From the NCBI GenBank assembly GCA_019429405.1, contig JAHYIZ010000017.1, positions 1 to 56,216 of the forward strand: DNA of 56,216 nt, given 5' to 3'. The DNA comes from Paracoccaceae bacterium. GTDB taxonomy: Bacteria > Pseudomonadota > Alphaproteobacteria > Rhodobacterales > Rhodobacteraceae. Under the pieces are notes generated by a model. It saw only the letters and a list, made by a program, of their open reading frames with translations. It was not told the origin of the DNA and searched no databases. A program made the translations under genes and the position numbers. Every line of letters starts with the position of its first letter. Within the stretch, counting starts at the first letter, position 1. Positions 1 through 10,346 of the stretch are shown in pieces.

Positions 1-234
1 CCCGCCCCGGCCCTAACCTTCACCGAGCGCCACCGCCTCGATGCCCTGCCCGCCGTCATCGCCCGGCTCGAGGCCGAGATCGGCAAGCTTGCCGACCTGC
101 TATCAGACCCCGCCCTGTTCACCACCGCCCCCGACAAGTTCCGCCGCGCCTCCGAGGCACTGGCCGAACGCCAGACCGCGCTCGACGCCGCCGAGGCGGA
201 ATGGCTGGCGCTCGAGGAACGCGCGGGGGGGTAG
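1..234 (+). CDS. uup: ABC-F ATPase, C-terminal end (Uup-like), partial
   Basis: Only the last 77 codons are in the window, read in frame from base 1 to the TAG ending at 234. The peptide is charged and helical: it begins with an [13 protein letters not shown] stretch and continues through two heptad-rich helices containing [18 protein letters not shown]. This layout matches the C-terminal coiled-coil DNA-binding domain of Uup-type ABC-F proteins, which are translation or replication-associated ATPases without membrane domains. No ATPase motif is visible because the 5' part is missing. The assignment rests on the coiled-coil pattern only; another ABC-F subgroup with a similar tail cannot be excluded. 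A second, complete ABC-F gene of the YheS type lies at 18755-20611. Confidence 0.7.
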   Translation, partial: PAPALTFTERHRLDALPAVIARLEAEIGKLADLLSDPALFTTAPDKFRRASEALAERQTALDAAEAEWLALEERAGG

Positions 235-285
235 GCACACACGCCACATCGCACCCGGCGCGAAACCCCTTTGCGCTTCTCCTTT

Positions 286-330
286 GCACCAATACCCTGC
301 GGGGGTCCGGGGGTGCAAAACCCCCGGCCT
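286..330 (-). repeat. GC-rich REP-like intergenic element, copy 1
   Basis: The element contains the inverted repeat GGGGGT...ACCCCC and, read on the minus strand, ends in a CCCCCGCAGGGTATTGG core. It is one of four related elements in this window (others near 6341, 46071 and 48994). It sits between the stop of the ABC-F gene and the start of the CoA-transferase-family gene and can fold as a hairpin, so it could end or protect transcripts. Confidence 0.6.
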
Positions 331-347
331 TGCCGAAAGGAGCCGCC

Positions 348-1442
348 ATGACCGCCGCACAGGGCCCGCTTGCCGGGTTGCGCATTGTCGAAATCGCCGG
401 GCTTGGCCCCACCCCTTTCACCGCGATGCTGCTGGCCGACATGGGCGCCGATGTCATCCGCATTACCCGCCCCGGTGCTGCGGCGCATGTGCTGGGGCTT
501 GCCTATGACGTGCTTGATCGGGGCCGCGATGTGCTGGAGCTTGACCTGAAATCGCCCGAAGGTGCCGCTGCAGCCCGCGCCCTCATCAACCGCGCCGATG
601 CGCTGATCGAGGGCATGCGGCCGGGGGTGATGGAGCGGCTTGGCCTTGGCCCGGATGATTTCCCACAAAACCCCGCCCTCGTGTATGGCCGTATGACCGG
701 CTGGGGGCAATCGGGCCCGCTGGCGCAGGCGGCCGGGCATGACATCACCTATATCGCGCTCTCGGGCGCGCTGCACGCGATCGGCCCTGCCGAGGCGCCG
801 GTGCCGCCCCTGAACCTGCTGGGCGATTTTGGCGGTGGCGCGCTTTACCTCGCTTTCGGCATGCTCGCGGCGCTGCATCATGCCCGCGCCAGCGGCCAGG
901 GCCAGGTGGTCGATGCCGCGATCTGCGACGGGGTGGCGCATCTGATGGCGATGATCTCGGGCATGGCGGGGCGGGGCGCCTGGGCCGACCGGCGGCAGGC
1001 CAACCTGCTTGATGGCGCGGCGCCCTTTTACACCACCTACCGCTGCGCCTGTGGCGGCCATATCGCGGTCGGCGCGATTGAGCCGAAGTTCTGGGCCGAG
1101 CTTGTTACCCGCCTCGGGCTTGCCCCCGAAACCCTGCCCGCGCAGCACGACCGCGCGCACTGGCCCGAAACCCGCGCCCGCCTTGCCGCCGTCTTTGCCA
1201 CCCGAACCCGCGACCAGTGGGCCGCAGCCCTTGAAGGCACCGATGCCTGCGCTGCCCCGGTTCTGACCATTGCCGAGGCCCCCGGCCACCCGCACAACGC
1301 CGCCCGTGCCAGCTACACCACGCATGAGGGGCTGGCCCAACCCAGCCCCGCCCCGCGCCTCTCGCGAACCCCCGGCGCCATCGGCCGGGGCTCGCCGCTG
1401 CGCCGGGTCAGCGCCGCCGAAGTGCTGGCGCGGTGGGGCTGA
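348..1442 (+). CDS. CaiB/BaiF (family III CoA-transferase) protein, alpha-methylacyl-CoA racemase-like
   Basis: A 364-residue protein of the family III CoA-transferase fold. Two features place it with alpha-methylacyl-CoA racemases rather than formyl- or carnitine-CoA transferases: a [11 protein letters not shown] segment with His131 and an NLLGDFGGG segment with Asp160. In the mycobacterial racemase the equivalent His/Asp pair performs the 1,1-proton transfer at the alpha carbon of 2-methylacyl-CoA. The predicted role is epimerising branched-chain acyl-CoAs before beta-oxidation. The ATG at 348 is chosen because an AAAGGAG-type ribosome site lies about 8 bases upstream and homology begins at [11 protein letters not shown]; the frame stays open upstream only through the REP-like element. 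Length is normal for the racemase (about 360). Confidence 0.85.
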   Translation: MTAAQGPLAGLRIVEIAGLGPTPFTAMLLADMGADVIRITRPGAAAHVLGLAYDVLDRGRDVLELDLKSPEGAAAARALINRADALIEGMRPGVMERLGLGPDDFPQNPALVYGRMTGWGQSGPLAQAAGHDITYIALSGALHAIGPAEAPVPPLNLLGDFGGGALYLAFGMLAALHHARASGQGQVVDAAICDGVAHLMAMISGMAGRGAWADRRQANLLDGAAPFYTTYRCACGGHIAVGAIEPKFWAELVTRLGLAPETLPAQHDRAHWPETRARLAAVFATRTRDQWAAALEGTDACAAPVLTIAEAPGHPHNAARASYTTHEGLAQPSPAPRLSRTPGAIGRGSPLRRVSAAEVLARWG

Positions 1443-1471
1443 AAAGCCGCCGCGCCGCGCCACAACCACCC

Positions 1472-1500
1472 TTGACTCGCCGCGCCCCATACCCGATAAG
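1472..1500 (+). promoter_or_regulatory. Candidate sigma-70 promoter for rplU-rpmA
   Basis: TTGACT at 1472-1477 and GATAAG at 1495-1500 are separated by 17 bases, close to the housekeeping promoter consensus. The pair sits in the 204-base gap before rplU and would give a leader of about 140 bases. This is a motif match by eye, without transcript data. Confidence 0.5.
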
Positions 1501-1508
1501 CGCCCGGT

Positions 1509-1568
1509 CCGGCGGAGGCACCATGCTTTCCGCCGGATATCAATTGCAATAACGCCCCTGACGGGGCG
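1509..1568 (+). promoter_or_regulatory. Structured 5' leader of rplU (two GC hairpins)
   Basis: Two perfect inverted repeats lie between the promoter candidate and rplU: CCGGCGGA (1509-1516) pairs with TCCGCCGG (1529-1536), and CGCCCC (1553-1558) pairs with GGGGCG (1563-1568) around a TGAC loop. Ribosomal-protein leaders often fold to let the protein repress its own mRNA, so an L21-responsive leader is possible, but I recognise no named leader family. The rest of the gap to 1646 shows only a weak purine-rich ribosome site. Confidence 0.4.
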
Positions 1569-1646
1569 CGCTGTCCGAGGCGGGGCAACCCCAAAACACC
1601 CGGAAACGGGGGCCACACGACGCGGGTATGAAAAAGGGAACGACCC

Positions 1647-2105
1647 ATGTTTGCGGTCCTCAAGACCGGCGGCAAGCAATACAAGGTGCAGGCAGGTGAC
1701 GTGCTGCGCGTGGAATTGCTGAATGCCACGGCTGGTGAAAAGATCCAGTTCAACGAAATTCTGATGGTCGGCGGCGACGCCCCGGTCATCGGCGCTCCGC
1801 TGGTGGCGGGTGCGGCCGTGCAGGCCGACGTGATCGACACGATCAAGGCCGACAAGGTCATCACCTTTCACAAGCGCCGCCGCAAGCACTCGTCCAAGCG
1901 CACCCGTGGCCACCGCCAGCAACTGACGCTGGTGCGGATCACCGAAGTGCTCGCCTCTGGCGCCGAGAAATCGGGCGTCAAGGAAGCGATCGGCACCGCC
2001 ATCGCGCGCCGCGCCGCCCATGGCGCCGAGGCCGCTGCCCCGGCCCCGGTCGAAGCCCCCGCCAAACCGAAGCGCGCCAAAAAAGCCGCGCCAGCTCAGG
2101 AGTAA
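1647..2105 (+). CDS. rplU: 50S ribosomal protein L21
   Basis: The protein has 152 residues. The first 102 or so are canonical L21, starting MFAVLKTGGKQYKVQAGD and including the basic FHKRRRKHSSKRTRGHRQ segment that contacts 23S rRNA domains. The remaining 50 residues form an Ala/Pro/Lys-rich tail, a common alphaproteobacterial extension that is probably disordered. rpmA follows after six bases, and the AGGAG ribosome site of rpmA overlaps the rplU stop, so the two are co-transcribed and probably translationally coupled. The gene has a plausible sigma-70 promoter and a structured leader upstream. Confidence 0.98.
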   Translation: MFAVLKTGGKQYKVQAGDVLRVELLNATAGEKIQFNEILMVGGDAPVIGAPLVAGAAVQADVIDTIKADKVITFHKRRRKHSSKRTRGHRQQLTLVRITEVLASGAEKSGVKEAIGTAIARRAAHGAEAAAPAPVEAPAKPKRAKKAAPAQE

Positions 2106-2111
2106 TTCCCC

Positions 2112-2381
2112 ATGGCACACAAAAAAGCAGGCGGTTCTTCGCGCAACGGTCGTGATTCGGCCGGTCGTCGCCTTGGCGTGAAACTCTATGGCGGCCAGCT
2201 GGTTGCCCCCGGCAACATCATCGTGCGCCAGCGCGGCACCACCTTCTGGCCGGGCAACGGCGTCGGTATGGGCCGTGACCACACCCTTTTCGCGCTGAAC
2301 ATGGGACATGTTCTGTTCAAGAAGGGTCTCAAGGGCCGCACCTACATTTCGGTCATCGCCGCCGAGGCAGCCGCCGAGTAA
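2112..2381 (+). CDS. rpmA: 50S ribosomal protein L27
   Basis: An 89-residue protein beginning [16 protein letters not shown], the hallmark flexible N-terminus of L27 that reaches the peptidyl-transferase centre and stabilises tRNA substrates. It continues with the conserved [10 protein letters not shown] and [24 protein letters not shown]-type core. There is no N-terminal extension of the kind that needs protease removal in Firmicutes. It is the second gene of the rplU-rpmA operon, with AGGAG at 2098-2102 as ribosome site, and is followed by a strong hairpin. Confidence 0.98.
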   Translation: MAHKKAGGSSRNGRDSAGRRLGVKLYGGQLVAPGNIIVRQRGTTFWPGNGVGMGRDHTLFALNMGHVLFKKGLKGRTYISVIAAEAAAE

Positions 2382-2404
2382 GCCAGACACCCAGACACAT
2401 TCCG

Positions 2405-2434
2405 GGGGGATCGGCTGAAAGGCCGGTCCCCCCA
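2405..2434 (+). terminator. Hairpin after rpmA
   Basis: GGGGGGATCGGC (2405-2416) pairs with GCCGGTCCCCCC (2423-2434), with one G-T wobble. It lacks a long T run (AAACATTT follows), so it may be an attenuator or a 3' stability hairpin rather than a full intrinsic terminator. The remaining gap up to 2550 holds only the strong ribosome site of the next gene. Confidence 0.55.
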
Positions 2435-2550
2435 AACATTTGGGTTACACGGGTGTGATCTCGTCGGGCTTGGCGCTGTAACGGCGGCGCCCCACGTTGA
2501 GTCCACAGGGCACACAACCGCCCGCCATGCGTTTCAGGAGGAGGAAAGGC

Positions 2551-3090
2551 ATGCTGCAAGCCACCATACCGACCCAACCGGTGATCGCCGCCGAGCGTTT
2601 CGTGCTGCGCCCGCTGCGCCGCTCGGACGCCGGGCTGATCGCGATGTATACCGCCGACAAGCGGCTGGCGACGGGAACCCGCACGATCCCGCATCCGCTA
2701 CCGCCGGGGGCTTCCGAGGCCTATATCGCGCGGGCGATGGCCGATGGGCGCGCCGAAGATGTCTGGGCGATGGATGGCTCGGGGCAGGGGTTGGATGAGG
2801 TTCTCGGGCTGATCTCGTTGACCCGGATTGAGCCGGGCCAGTCGGAGGTGAGTTTCTGGGTGGCGCCCGGCCTGTGGAATGCGGGTTTTGCCTCTGAGGC
2901 GCTGGCGGCACTGGTGCACGCCAACCCGCACCGTTCAAGCGCGCTGCTGGCCGTGGTGTTTCAGGATAACCCCGGTTCGGCGCGCGTGCTGAGCCATTGC
3001 GAGTTTGAATATCTGGGCGATGCCGAGGCGTGGTCGGTGGCGCGTGGCGCCCGCGTGCCCACCTGGACCTACATTAAGAAGCTGTCGTAA
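2551..3090 (+). CDS. GNAT family N-acetyltransferase (RimJ/RimL-like)
   Basis: A 179-residue single GNAT domain. It opens with AERFVLRPLRRSDAGLIAMY, the typical strand/helix start of RimJ/RimL-type acetyltransferases. The acceptor-site region contains SEVSFWVAPGLWNAGFASEA, where the acetyl-CoA loop (usually R/Q-x-x-G-x-G/A) appears as WNAGFA, a relaxed version. A VFQDNPGSARVLSHCEFE segment supplies the last family motif. The ATG at 2551 is chosen because CAGGAGGAGGAAAGGC stands immediately before it; an upstream ATG in frame has no such site. Enzymes of this type acetylate N-termini, amino sugars or small amines; the substrate here is unknown. Association with rplU-rpmA and obgE suggests ribosome-linked expression. 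Confidence 0.85.
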   Translation: MLQATIPTQPVIAAERFVLRPLRRSDAGLIAMYTADKRLATGTRTIPHPLPPGASEAYIARAMADGRAEDVWAMDGSGQGLDEVLGLISLTRIEPGQSEVSFWVAPGLWNAGFASEALAALVHANPHRSSALLAVVFQDNPGSARVLSHCEFEYLGDAEAWSVARGARVPTWTYIKKLS

Positions 3091-3094
3091 CATC

Positions 3095-4096
3095 GTGCGC
3101 TTGCGCGAAACGATCAGAACAGAGAGGCTTACGCTGCGGCCCCTGAGGCGCGCGGACGAACGCGCCTGGCTGGCGGCGTTCAACGATTTTTCGCACGTTC
3201 AGTGGCTGTCGGCGCCGCCTTTTCCCTACACGCCCGCCGATTTTGCGGCCTTCCTTGCCGAAGCTCCCGCGCGCGCGCTCTGGGTGATTGAGGATGCGCA
3301 AGGTTTGTGCGGCTCGGTCGCGCTCAACCCGCATCTGGGCTATTGGGTCTTGCCCCGCGCGCAAGGCCGGGGCTACGCCACCGAAGCCGCCCGTGCGGTG
3401 CTCGCCGCGCATTTTGCGCACCCTGAATCGGGGCCGGTCAAATCGGGGTATTTTGAGGGCAACATCGCCTCGGCGCGGGTCTTGACGCGGCTTGGCTTTG
3501 CCGAAATTGCCCGTGGTCCTGAACCCTGCCGCCCCCGCGGCCGCGATCTGGCGCATGTCACCATGACGCTGCACCGTACCAGCTGGGCCTTGGCCAACCC
3601 CTTCGTTCTTGCCACCCCGCGCCTGTCTCTGACCCCGGTCACCGAAGCCGACGCCCCCGCAATTCGTCGTATCGTCACCGATCCGCGGGTTGGGCCGATG
3701 TTGTTTGTGTTTGCCCCCACGCTCACCGAGGCCGAGGCGCTCGACTTTGCCCGCAGCTGGCGCTGGCACGGCACGCCCCCGTTTCGCCTCGCGCTGCGCC
3801 GCGACGGCGCCTTCATTGGCGCCATGGGCCTGAAATCGCTCGATGACCCCGAAATCTATTACTTTCTCGCCCCCGAGGTTCACGGGCAGGGGCTGATGTC
3901 CGAGGCGCTGCCCGCCTTCATCGCCGCCATCACTGACCGCTTTGCACTGGCGCAGCTGACGGCAAGGGTTTTCATAGATAACCCCGCATCGGCGCGGCTG
4001 CTGGCGCGTAACGGTTTTCGGCCTGGCGCGATTACGCTCGTCGCCTCGGCAGCCCGCGCGGCACCAGCCCCGGCCCGCAACTTCACGCGCCCCTGA
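3095..4096 (+). CDS. Tandem-domain GNAT family N-acetyltransferase
   Basis: A 333-residue protein made of two GNAT domains. The first (about residues 1-165) starts TERLTLRPLRRADERAWLAA and carries the acetyl-CoA loop PRAQGRGYATEAAR. The second (about 175-310) starts ATPRLSLTPVTEADAPAIRR and carries EVHGQGLMSEALPAF followed by VFIDNPASARLLARNGF. Both loops keep the Q-G-x-G/A pattern, so both domains may bind acetyl-CoA. The start is uncertain: GTG at 3095, four bases after the previous stop, fits translational coupling, and no good ATG exists where homology begins. Together with the preceding gene this puts three GNAT domains in a row. Substrates are unknown. Confidence 0.8.
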   Translation: MRLRETIRTERLTLRPLRRADERAWLAAFNDFSHVQWLSAPPFPYTPADFAAFLAEAPARALWVIEDAQGLCGSVALNPHLGYWVLPRAQGRGYATEAARAVLAAHFAHPESGPVKSGYFEGNIASARVLTRLGFAEIARGPEPCRPRGRDLAHVTMTLHRTSWALANPFVLATPRLSLTPVTEADAPAIRRIVTDPRVGPMLFVFAPTLTEAEALDFARSWRWHGTPPFRLALRRDGAFIGAMGLKSLDDPEIYYFLAPEVHGQGLMSEALPAFIAAITDRFALAQLTARVFIDNPASARLLARNGFRPGAITLVASAARAAPAPARNFTRP

Positions 4097-6339
<2,243 letters not shown>

Positions 6340-6340
6340 G

Positions 6341-6390
6341 AGGCCGGGGGTTTCACACCCCCGGACCCCCGTGGGGTATTTGGGCGATGA
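6341..6390 (+). repeat. GC-rich REP-like intergenic element, copy 2
   Basis: The core GGGGGTTTCACACCCCCGG is followed by ACCCCCGTGGGGTATTTGGG. It fills the gap between the convergent proB and tyrS genes and can form a hairpin readable from either strand, so it may serve both as a transcription end. It is the clearest copy of the four-member family in the window. Confidence 0.65.
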
Positions 6391-6397
6391 AGAAGCC

Positions 6398-7648
6398 CTA
6401 ACCGAGGCTGACCAGCGCGTGGCGTTTGCGCCCTGCGGTGAGTTTGAGCGGCTGCGCGAGGTCGGTCGCGGTGAAGACGTGGCCGGGATCGACGGCTGGC
6501 GCATCATTCACCCGCAACCCGCCTTCGGCGATCAGCCGTTTTGCATCCTTGCCCGATTTGGCAAGCCCCGAGCGCACCACCAATTGCGCAAGGCTGATGC
6601 CTTCGGCCAGTTCGGCCTGCGTGAGCGCGAGCGTGGGCAGGTCATCGCCGACGCCGCCCTTTTCAAACACCTCGCGTGCGGTCGCTTCGGCGGCTTCGGC
6701 GGCGGGTTTGCCATGCAAAAGTGTGGTGACCTCGTTTGCGAGAATGATCTTGGCGGCGTTGATCTCGGCCCCTGCAAGCGCGCCCAGACGGTCGCATTCG
6801 GCCAGCGGCAGCTCGGTGTAAAGCTTCAGGAACCGGCCCACATCGGCGTCGGTCGTATTGCGCCAGAACTGCCAGAACTCGTAAGGCGAAAGCAGATCGG
6901 CGTTGAGCCAGACCGCGCCCGAGGCGCTTTTGCCCATTTTCTTGCCGTCTGACGTGGTGAGCAAGGGCGAGGTCAGGCCCCAGATCTCGGCGTCGAGCAC
7001 GCGGCGCGTCAGATCAATCCCGTTGACGATATTGCCCCACTGGTCCGATCCGCCCATCTGCAAGCGGCAGCCATAGCGGCGGAAAAGTTCGAGAAAATCA
7101 TAGGCTTGCAGGATCATGTAGTTGAATTCGAGGAAGCTCAGCGACTGCTCGCGGTCAAGCCGCGATTTCACCGATTCAAATGCCAGCATCCGGTTGACGC
7201 TGAAATGGCGCCCGATATCGCGCAGGAAATCGAGGTAGTTGAGCGCGTCAAGCCATTCGGCGTTGTTGACCATGATCGCATCGTCCGCGCCTTCGCCAAA
7301 GCGCACATAGGCCGAAAAGACCTGCCGGATGCCCGCGATATTTGCGTCTATCTGCGCCGGGGTCAGCAGCGGCCGTTCTTCGGCGCGAAAGCTCGGGTCG
7401 CCGACCTTGGTGGTGCCGCCGCCCATCAGCACGATCGGCTTGTGGCCGCATTTTTGCAGCCAGCGCAGCATCATGATCTGGATCAGGCTGCCCACATGCA
7501 GCGATTGCGCGGTTGCGTCAAAGCCGATGTAGGCGGGCACCACGCCCGCCACCAATGCCTCGTCGAGCCCCTGATAATCGGTGCAATCGGCCAGAAAGCC
7601 GCGCTCCATCATCACGCGCATGAAATCGGATTTGGGGTGGTAGGTCAT
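6398..7648 (-). CDS. tyrS: Tyrosyl-tRNA synthetase
   Basis: A 416-residue class I synthetase that charges tRNA-Tyr. The HIGH-type motif is LHVGSL (residues 50-55) within [14 protein letters not shown]. Tyrosine recognition is supported by [12 protein letters not shown] and [11 protein letters not shown]. The second signature is [13 protein letters not shown], where KMSKS reads KMGKS, common in the TyrRS-Z like alphaproteobacterial group. The last 70 or so residues form an S4 RNA-binding domain ([20 protein letters not shown]). The start at 7648 is where homology begins ([13 protein letters not shown]); the frame stays open well upstream through the antisense region of the neighbouring gene, which is not coding on this strand. 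It is divergent from the AnmK-like gene with a 61-base gap. Confidence 0.97.
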   Translation of the reverse strand: MTYHPKSDFMRVMMERGFLADCTDYQGLDEALVAGVVPAYIGFDATAQSLHVGSLIQIMMLRWLQKCGHKPIVLMGGGTTKVGDPSFRAEERPLLTPAQIDANIAGIRQVFSAYVRFGEGADDAIMVNNAEWLDALNYLDFLRDIGRHFSVNRMLAFESVKSRLDREQSLSFLEFNYMILQAYDFLELFRRYGCRLQMGGSDQWGNIVNGIDLTRRVLDAEIWGLTSPLLTTSDGKKMGKSASGAVWLNADLLSPYEFWQFWRNTTDADVGRFLKLYTELPLAECDRLGALAGAEINAAKIILANEVTTLLHGKPAAEAAEATAREVFEKGGVGDDLPTLALTQAELAEGISLAQLVVRSGLAKSGKDAKRLIAEGGLRVNDAPAVDPGHVFTATDLAQPLKLTAGRKRHALVSLG

Positions 7649-7709
7649 GGCGGCTTGTCCCTTGCATCTTGCCTGCCCTATACCGGGGCGGGCGGGTGAG
7701 GAAAAGGCC

Positions 7710-8702
7710 ATGTTGCAGGCAGGGGCGGTCTGGGCGGTTGCGGTGGTGCCGGGGTCAGGCCCCGAGGGCCTAGTGGCGGCGATGGTGCAGAGCGACGGCG
7801 CAAACCTGCATGCGCTGGGGCGGCATAGCGTTCGCGGCTGGAGCGCGGGCGAGTTGGCGGTTTTGCGCTCTGCCCCCCCCGAGGCAGCCGCCGAAGTGGT
7901 CGAAACCGCTGCGGCAGAGCTGCTCAGCGGCTTTCCAGAGGCCGAAATCATCGGCTTTCGCGGGCCAATGCGTGCGGGCGCCGAACTCGGCTCTGGCGCG
8001 GTTCTGGCCGACGTGCTGGGGCTGAGCGTGGTTTCTGATTTCCGGTCCAGCGACCGTGCGCTTGGCGGGCAAGGCGGGCCGCTTTCGCCCTTTTTTCATC
8101 ACGCTCTGGTGCGGTTCATGGGTGCGACCGCGCCGATTGCGTTTCTGACACTGGGCAACCGGGCCGCGCTTTCGTGGGTGGACCCATGCACCCGCGGCCC
8201 CGAGGCCCCCGGCGCCTGCATGGGGTTTGACGCGGGCCCCGCCGCACCCCTTGGCAAGGGGTCGGGCCAGCCTGACCGCGCCGCCATCGCGCGGATGCTG
8301 GCGCAGCCGTTCTTTTTGCGCATGCCGCCGAAGGTGCTGACTGATGCCACGCTGGCGGCGCTTGCAGGTGCCCTCGCGCGGCGTGGGCGAAGCAGTCTGG
8401 CCACCCGGATCGAGGCCACCGCCGAAGCTGTCGCGCGCGGTTTTGAGCATTTTCCGGCGCCGCCCGCGCGCTTGCTGGTTGCGGGCGCACGCCGGGCGAA
8501 CCCAATGCTGCTTGCCCGTCTTCGCGCGCTGCTGCCTTGCGCGGTTGCAACCGTCGATGACGCAGGCCTTCCCGGCGACGCGCTTTCGGCCGCCGCCTGC
8601 GCGCATCTGGCGCTGCGGGTGGCGCGTGGCCTGCCCACCACTGGCCCCGCCACCACCGGCGTTGCGGCCTTTGTCGGCGGCGGTCAGATCGACCGACCGT
8701 GA
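7710..8702 (+). CDS. anmK: AnmK-family protein with eroded catalytic motifs
   Basis: A 330-residue relative of anhydro-N-acetylmuramic acid kinase, the enzyme that opens and phosphorylates anhMurNAc during cell-wall recycling. Family identity is clear from [19 protein letters not shown] (residues 107-125), [14 protein letters not shown] and the C-terminal [18 protein letters not shown]. However, several hallmarks are altered: the ATP-binding MSGTSLDG is VVPGSGPEG (12-20), GCHGQT is GFRGPM, NIGGIANL is TLGNRAAL, and the PKSTGR motif is PKVLTD. The catalytic Asp is kept (Asp174). It is also about 40 residues shorter than usual. The adjacency to tyrS is typical for the real anmK. I infer a decaying or repurposed kinase. 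ATG at 7710 follows GAGGAAAAGG. Confidence 0.75.
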   Translation: MLQAGAVWAVAVVPGSGPEGLVAAMVQSDGANLHALGRHSVRGWSAGELAVLRSAPPEAAAEVVETAAAELLSGFPEAEIIGFRGPMRAGAELGSGAVLADVLGLSVVSDFRSSDRALGGQGGPLSPFFHHALVRFMGATAPIAFLTLGNRAALSWVDPCTRGPEAPGACMGFDAGPAAPLGKGSGQPDRAAIARMLAQPFFLRMPPKVLTDATLAALAGALARRGRSSLATRIEATAEAVARGFEHFPAPPARLLVAGARRANPMLLARLRALLPCAVATVDDAGLPGDALSAAACAHLALRVARGLPTTGPATTGVAAFVGGGQIDRP

Positions 8703-8818
8703 GCCCGCAAATGCTTGCAGCCAAATATCCCCGCGCGGCGGGCACTTTGCCTTGCGCTTGCCGCCCCCGGCGATATGTTCCATGCAACACCCCAGATGCG
8801 CCCGTGCGCGCCCGATAG

Positions 8819-9805
8819 ATGGCGGAACATATGCTTGAGCAGAACGCAAAACCCACCGAAGACATCGCGGTTCGCGAGGTTTTTGGCATCGAAACCGAAA
8901 TGAAGGTGCGCGGCTTTGCCGACCGCTCGGATCGGGTGCCCGAGTTCGACCCGACCTACAAATTCGACCCCGACACGACCTTGGCGATTTTGGCGGGCTT
9001 TGCCTATAACCGCCGGGTGATGATTCAGGGCTATCACGGCACCGGCAAATCGACCCATATCGAGCAGGTGGCGGCACGGCTGAACTGGCCCTGCGTTCGG
9101 GTGAACCTCGACAGCCACGTTTCGCGCATCGACCTGATCGGCAAGGACGCGATCAAGCTGGTCGATGGCAAGCAGGTGACGGTGTTTCACGAAGGCATCC
9201 TGCCCTGGGCGCTGCGCAACCCCACCGCGATCGTGTTTGACGAATACGATGCGGGCCGCGCCGATGTGATGTTCGTGATCCAGCGCGTGCTGGAGGCCGA
9301 CGGCAAGCTGACGCTGCTCGATCAGAACGAGATCATCACCCCGAACCCCTATTTCCGCCTGTTCGCCACCTCGAACACCGTGGGGCTGGGCGATACCACC
9401 GGGCTTTACCACGGCACCCAGCAAATCAACCAGGGCCAGATGGACCGCTGGTCACTGGTGGCGACGCTCAACTACCTTTCGCACGACGCCGAGGTGGCCA
9501 TCGTGCTGTCGAAGAACCCGCATTACAACACCGACAAGGGCCGCAAGACGATCAGCCAGATGGTGCATGTCGCAGACCTCACGCGCACCGCCTTCATGAA
9601 CGGCGATCTTTCCACCGTGATGAGCCCGCGCACTGTTATCACCTGGGCGCAGAACGCCGAGATCTTTCGCAACGTCGGCTATGCCTTCCGGGTGACGTTC
9701 CTCAATAAATGCGACGAGCTGGAACGCAAGATGGTGGCCGAAATCTACCAGCGGCTCTTTGACGAGGAACTGCCGGAATCAGCGGCCAGCCAGAGCATGA
9801 AGTGA
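8819..9805 (+). CDS. cobS: Aerobic cobaltochelatase subunit CobS
   Basis: A 328-residue AAA+ ATPase of the oxygen-dependent cobalamin pathway, where CobN-CobS-CobT insert cobalt into hydrogenobyrinic acid a,c-diamide. Walker A is GYHGTGKST (71-79) and Walker B is AIVFDE (137-142). The protein has the CobS N-terminal stretch [11 protein letters not shown] and the C-terminal [21 protein letters not shown]. The ATG at 8819 gives the usual length; another at 8831 is possible. cobT, its obligate partner, normally follows closely, but here a 1.3 kb segment with broken genes and a reversed reductase intervenes. The gap upstream (8703-8818) carries only half of a REP-like core (AAATATCCCC at 8723-8732). 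Confidence 0.97.
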   Translation: MAEHMLEQNAKPTEDIAVREVFGIETEMKVRGFADRSDRVPEFDPTYKFDPDTTLAILAGFAYNRRVMIQGYHGTGKSTHIEQVAARLNWPCVRVNLDSHVSRIDLIGKDAIKLVDGKQVTVFHEGILPWALRNPTAIVFDEYDAGRADVMFVIQRVLEADGKLTLLDQNEIITPNPYFRLFATSNTVGLGDTTGLYHGTQQINQGQMDRWSLVATLNYLSHDAEVAIVLSKNPHYNTDKGRKTISQMVHVADLTRTAFMNGDLSTVMSPRTVITWAQNAEIFRNVGYAFRVTFLNKCDELERKMVAEIYQRLFDEELPESAASQSMK

Positions 9806-10136
9806 TGACCGTCCACGAAAAAAGTAATCACCCAGATTGGCGTGTGGATAGTTTATTAGAACGATATCAGTATCTTACGGACGAATTGCATGCGTAAAAA
9901 CAAAACGACTACTCAAAATTGAAACTATCGGGATTTGCGCTCTCGCGGCAATACTGGCATTTCTGACCTTCCGAAGTATATGGGCCGCATGGCTCTCCGT
10001 GTTGGTTGTTGTGTCGATTAAACGCCTTGAGCTTCGTCACCGCCGATACCTGATTACAACGCAAATGCTTGCTATTGAGGCAGAATTTCCGCATGTACGC
10101 GAGAATGTCGCTTCGCCTGTTGGTGAGCGGCAATGA
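9805..10136 (+). pseudogene. Frameshifted small two-helix membrane protein
   Basis: Two open segments join into one plausible protein. Segment 1 starts at ATG 9805, overlapping the cobS stop by one base, and runs 30 codons to TAA at 9895-9897 (ending ERYQYLTDELHA). Segment 2 continues in the minus-one frame from about 9894 to TGA at 10134-10136 and holds two hydrophobic stretches (ETIGICALAAILAFLTF and WAAWLSVLVVVSI) plus a charged tail. Segment 2 has no usable start of its own, so a one-base loss near 9895 explains the break. Base composition differs from the neighbours: I count 22 G+C in 60 bases at 9841-9900. No family recognised. A sequencing error or programmed shift is possible, but no slippery heptamer is present before the stop. 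Confidence 0.5.
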
Positions 10137-10229
10137 TCCGACTCTCGTATGTCCCCGCGGACTTGCTCAGAGAGGCGATGAGTTAGGAGGCGGGACTATG
10201 GTCGCTGTCCAAGCTTATGTTGTGATGCC

Positions 10230-10346
10230 ATGCACATCGGCCTGATCGGCGGTAACGGGGCGGCGGCGGCAGTGGTTTGTTACCTGCGCGTATGGTCGGC
10301 GCTGTCTGCCCCGGCGCTGCGTGGCGCCGGGGCAGGGGTGCCGTGA
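10230..10346 (+). pseudogene. Possible 5' remnant of an aspartate/glutamate racemase-family gene
   Basis: A 38-codon frame begins MHIGLIGGNGAAAAVVCYLR. This resembles the start of aspartate/glutamate racemase-family proteins, which open with a glycine-rich GLIGGxGPxAT phosphate/substrate loop followed by YY residues. The family is normally about 230 residues, so nearly all of the gene is missing, and the GP-AT part of the motif has decayed to GAAA. The frame ends at TGA 10344-10346, touching the stop of the reversed flavin reductase. The match is short and could be chance; it is offered because it agrees with other decay signs in this insert. Bases 10137-10229 show nothing recognisable. Confidence 0.35.
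10307..10334 (-). terminator. Perfect 11-bp hairpin downstream of the flavin reductase gene
   Basis: TGCCCCGGCGC (10307-10317) pairs perfectly with GCGCCGGGGCA (10324-10334) around a six-base loop. It lies 13 bases after the stop of the minus-strand reductase gene. No T run follows on the minus strand, so it is a terminator-like or stability hairpin rather than a textbook terminator. Confidence 0.5.

Noticed and set aside
9885-9900. Programmed ribosomal frameshift instead of a broken gene
   Set aside because: No slippery X-XXY-YYZ heptamer precedes the stop and no obvious downstream stem was seen, so a plain mutation is simpler.
9909-10133. Small minus-strand frame of 74 codons between cobS and cobT
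   Set aside because: The plus strand reads as a membrane protein with good helix pattern and coupling to cobS, so the minus frame is more likely a shadow.
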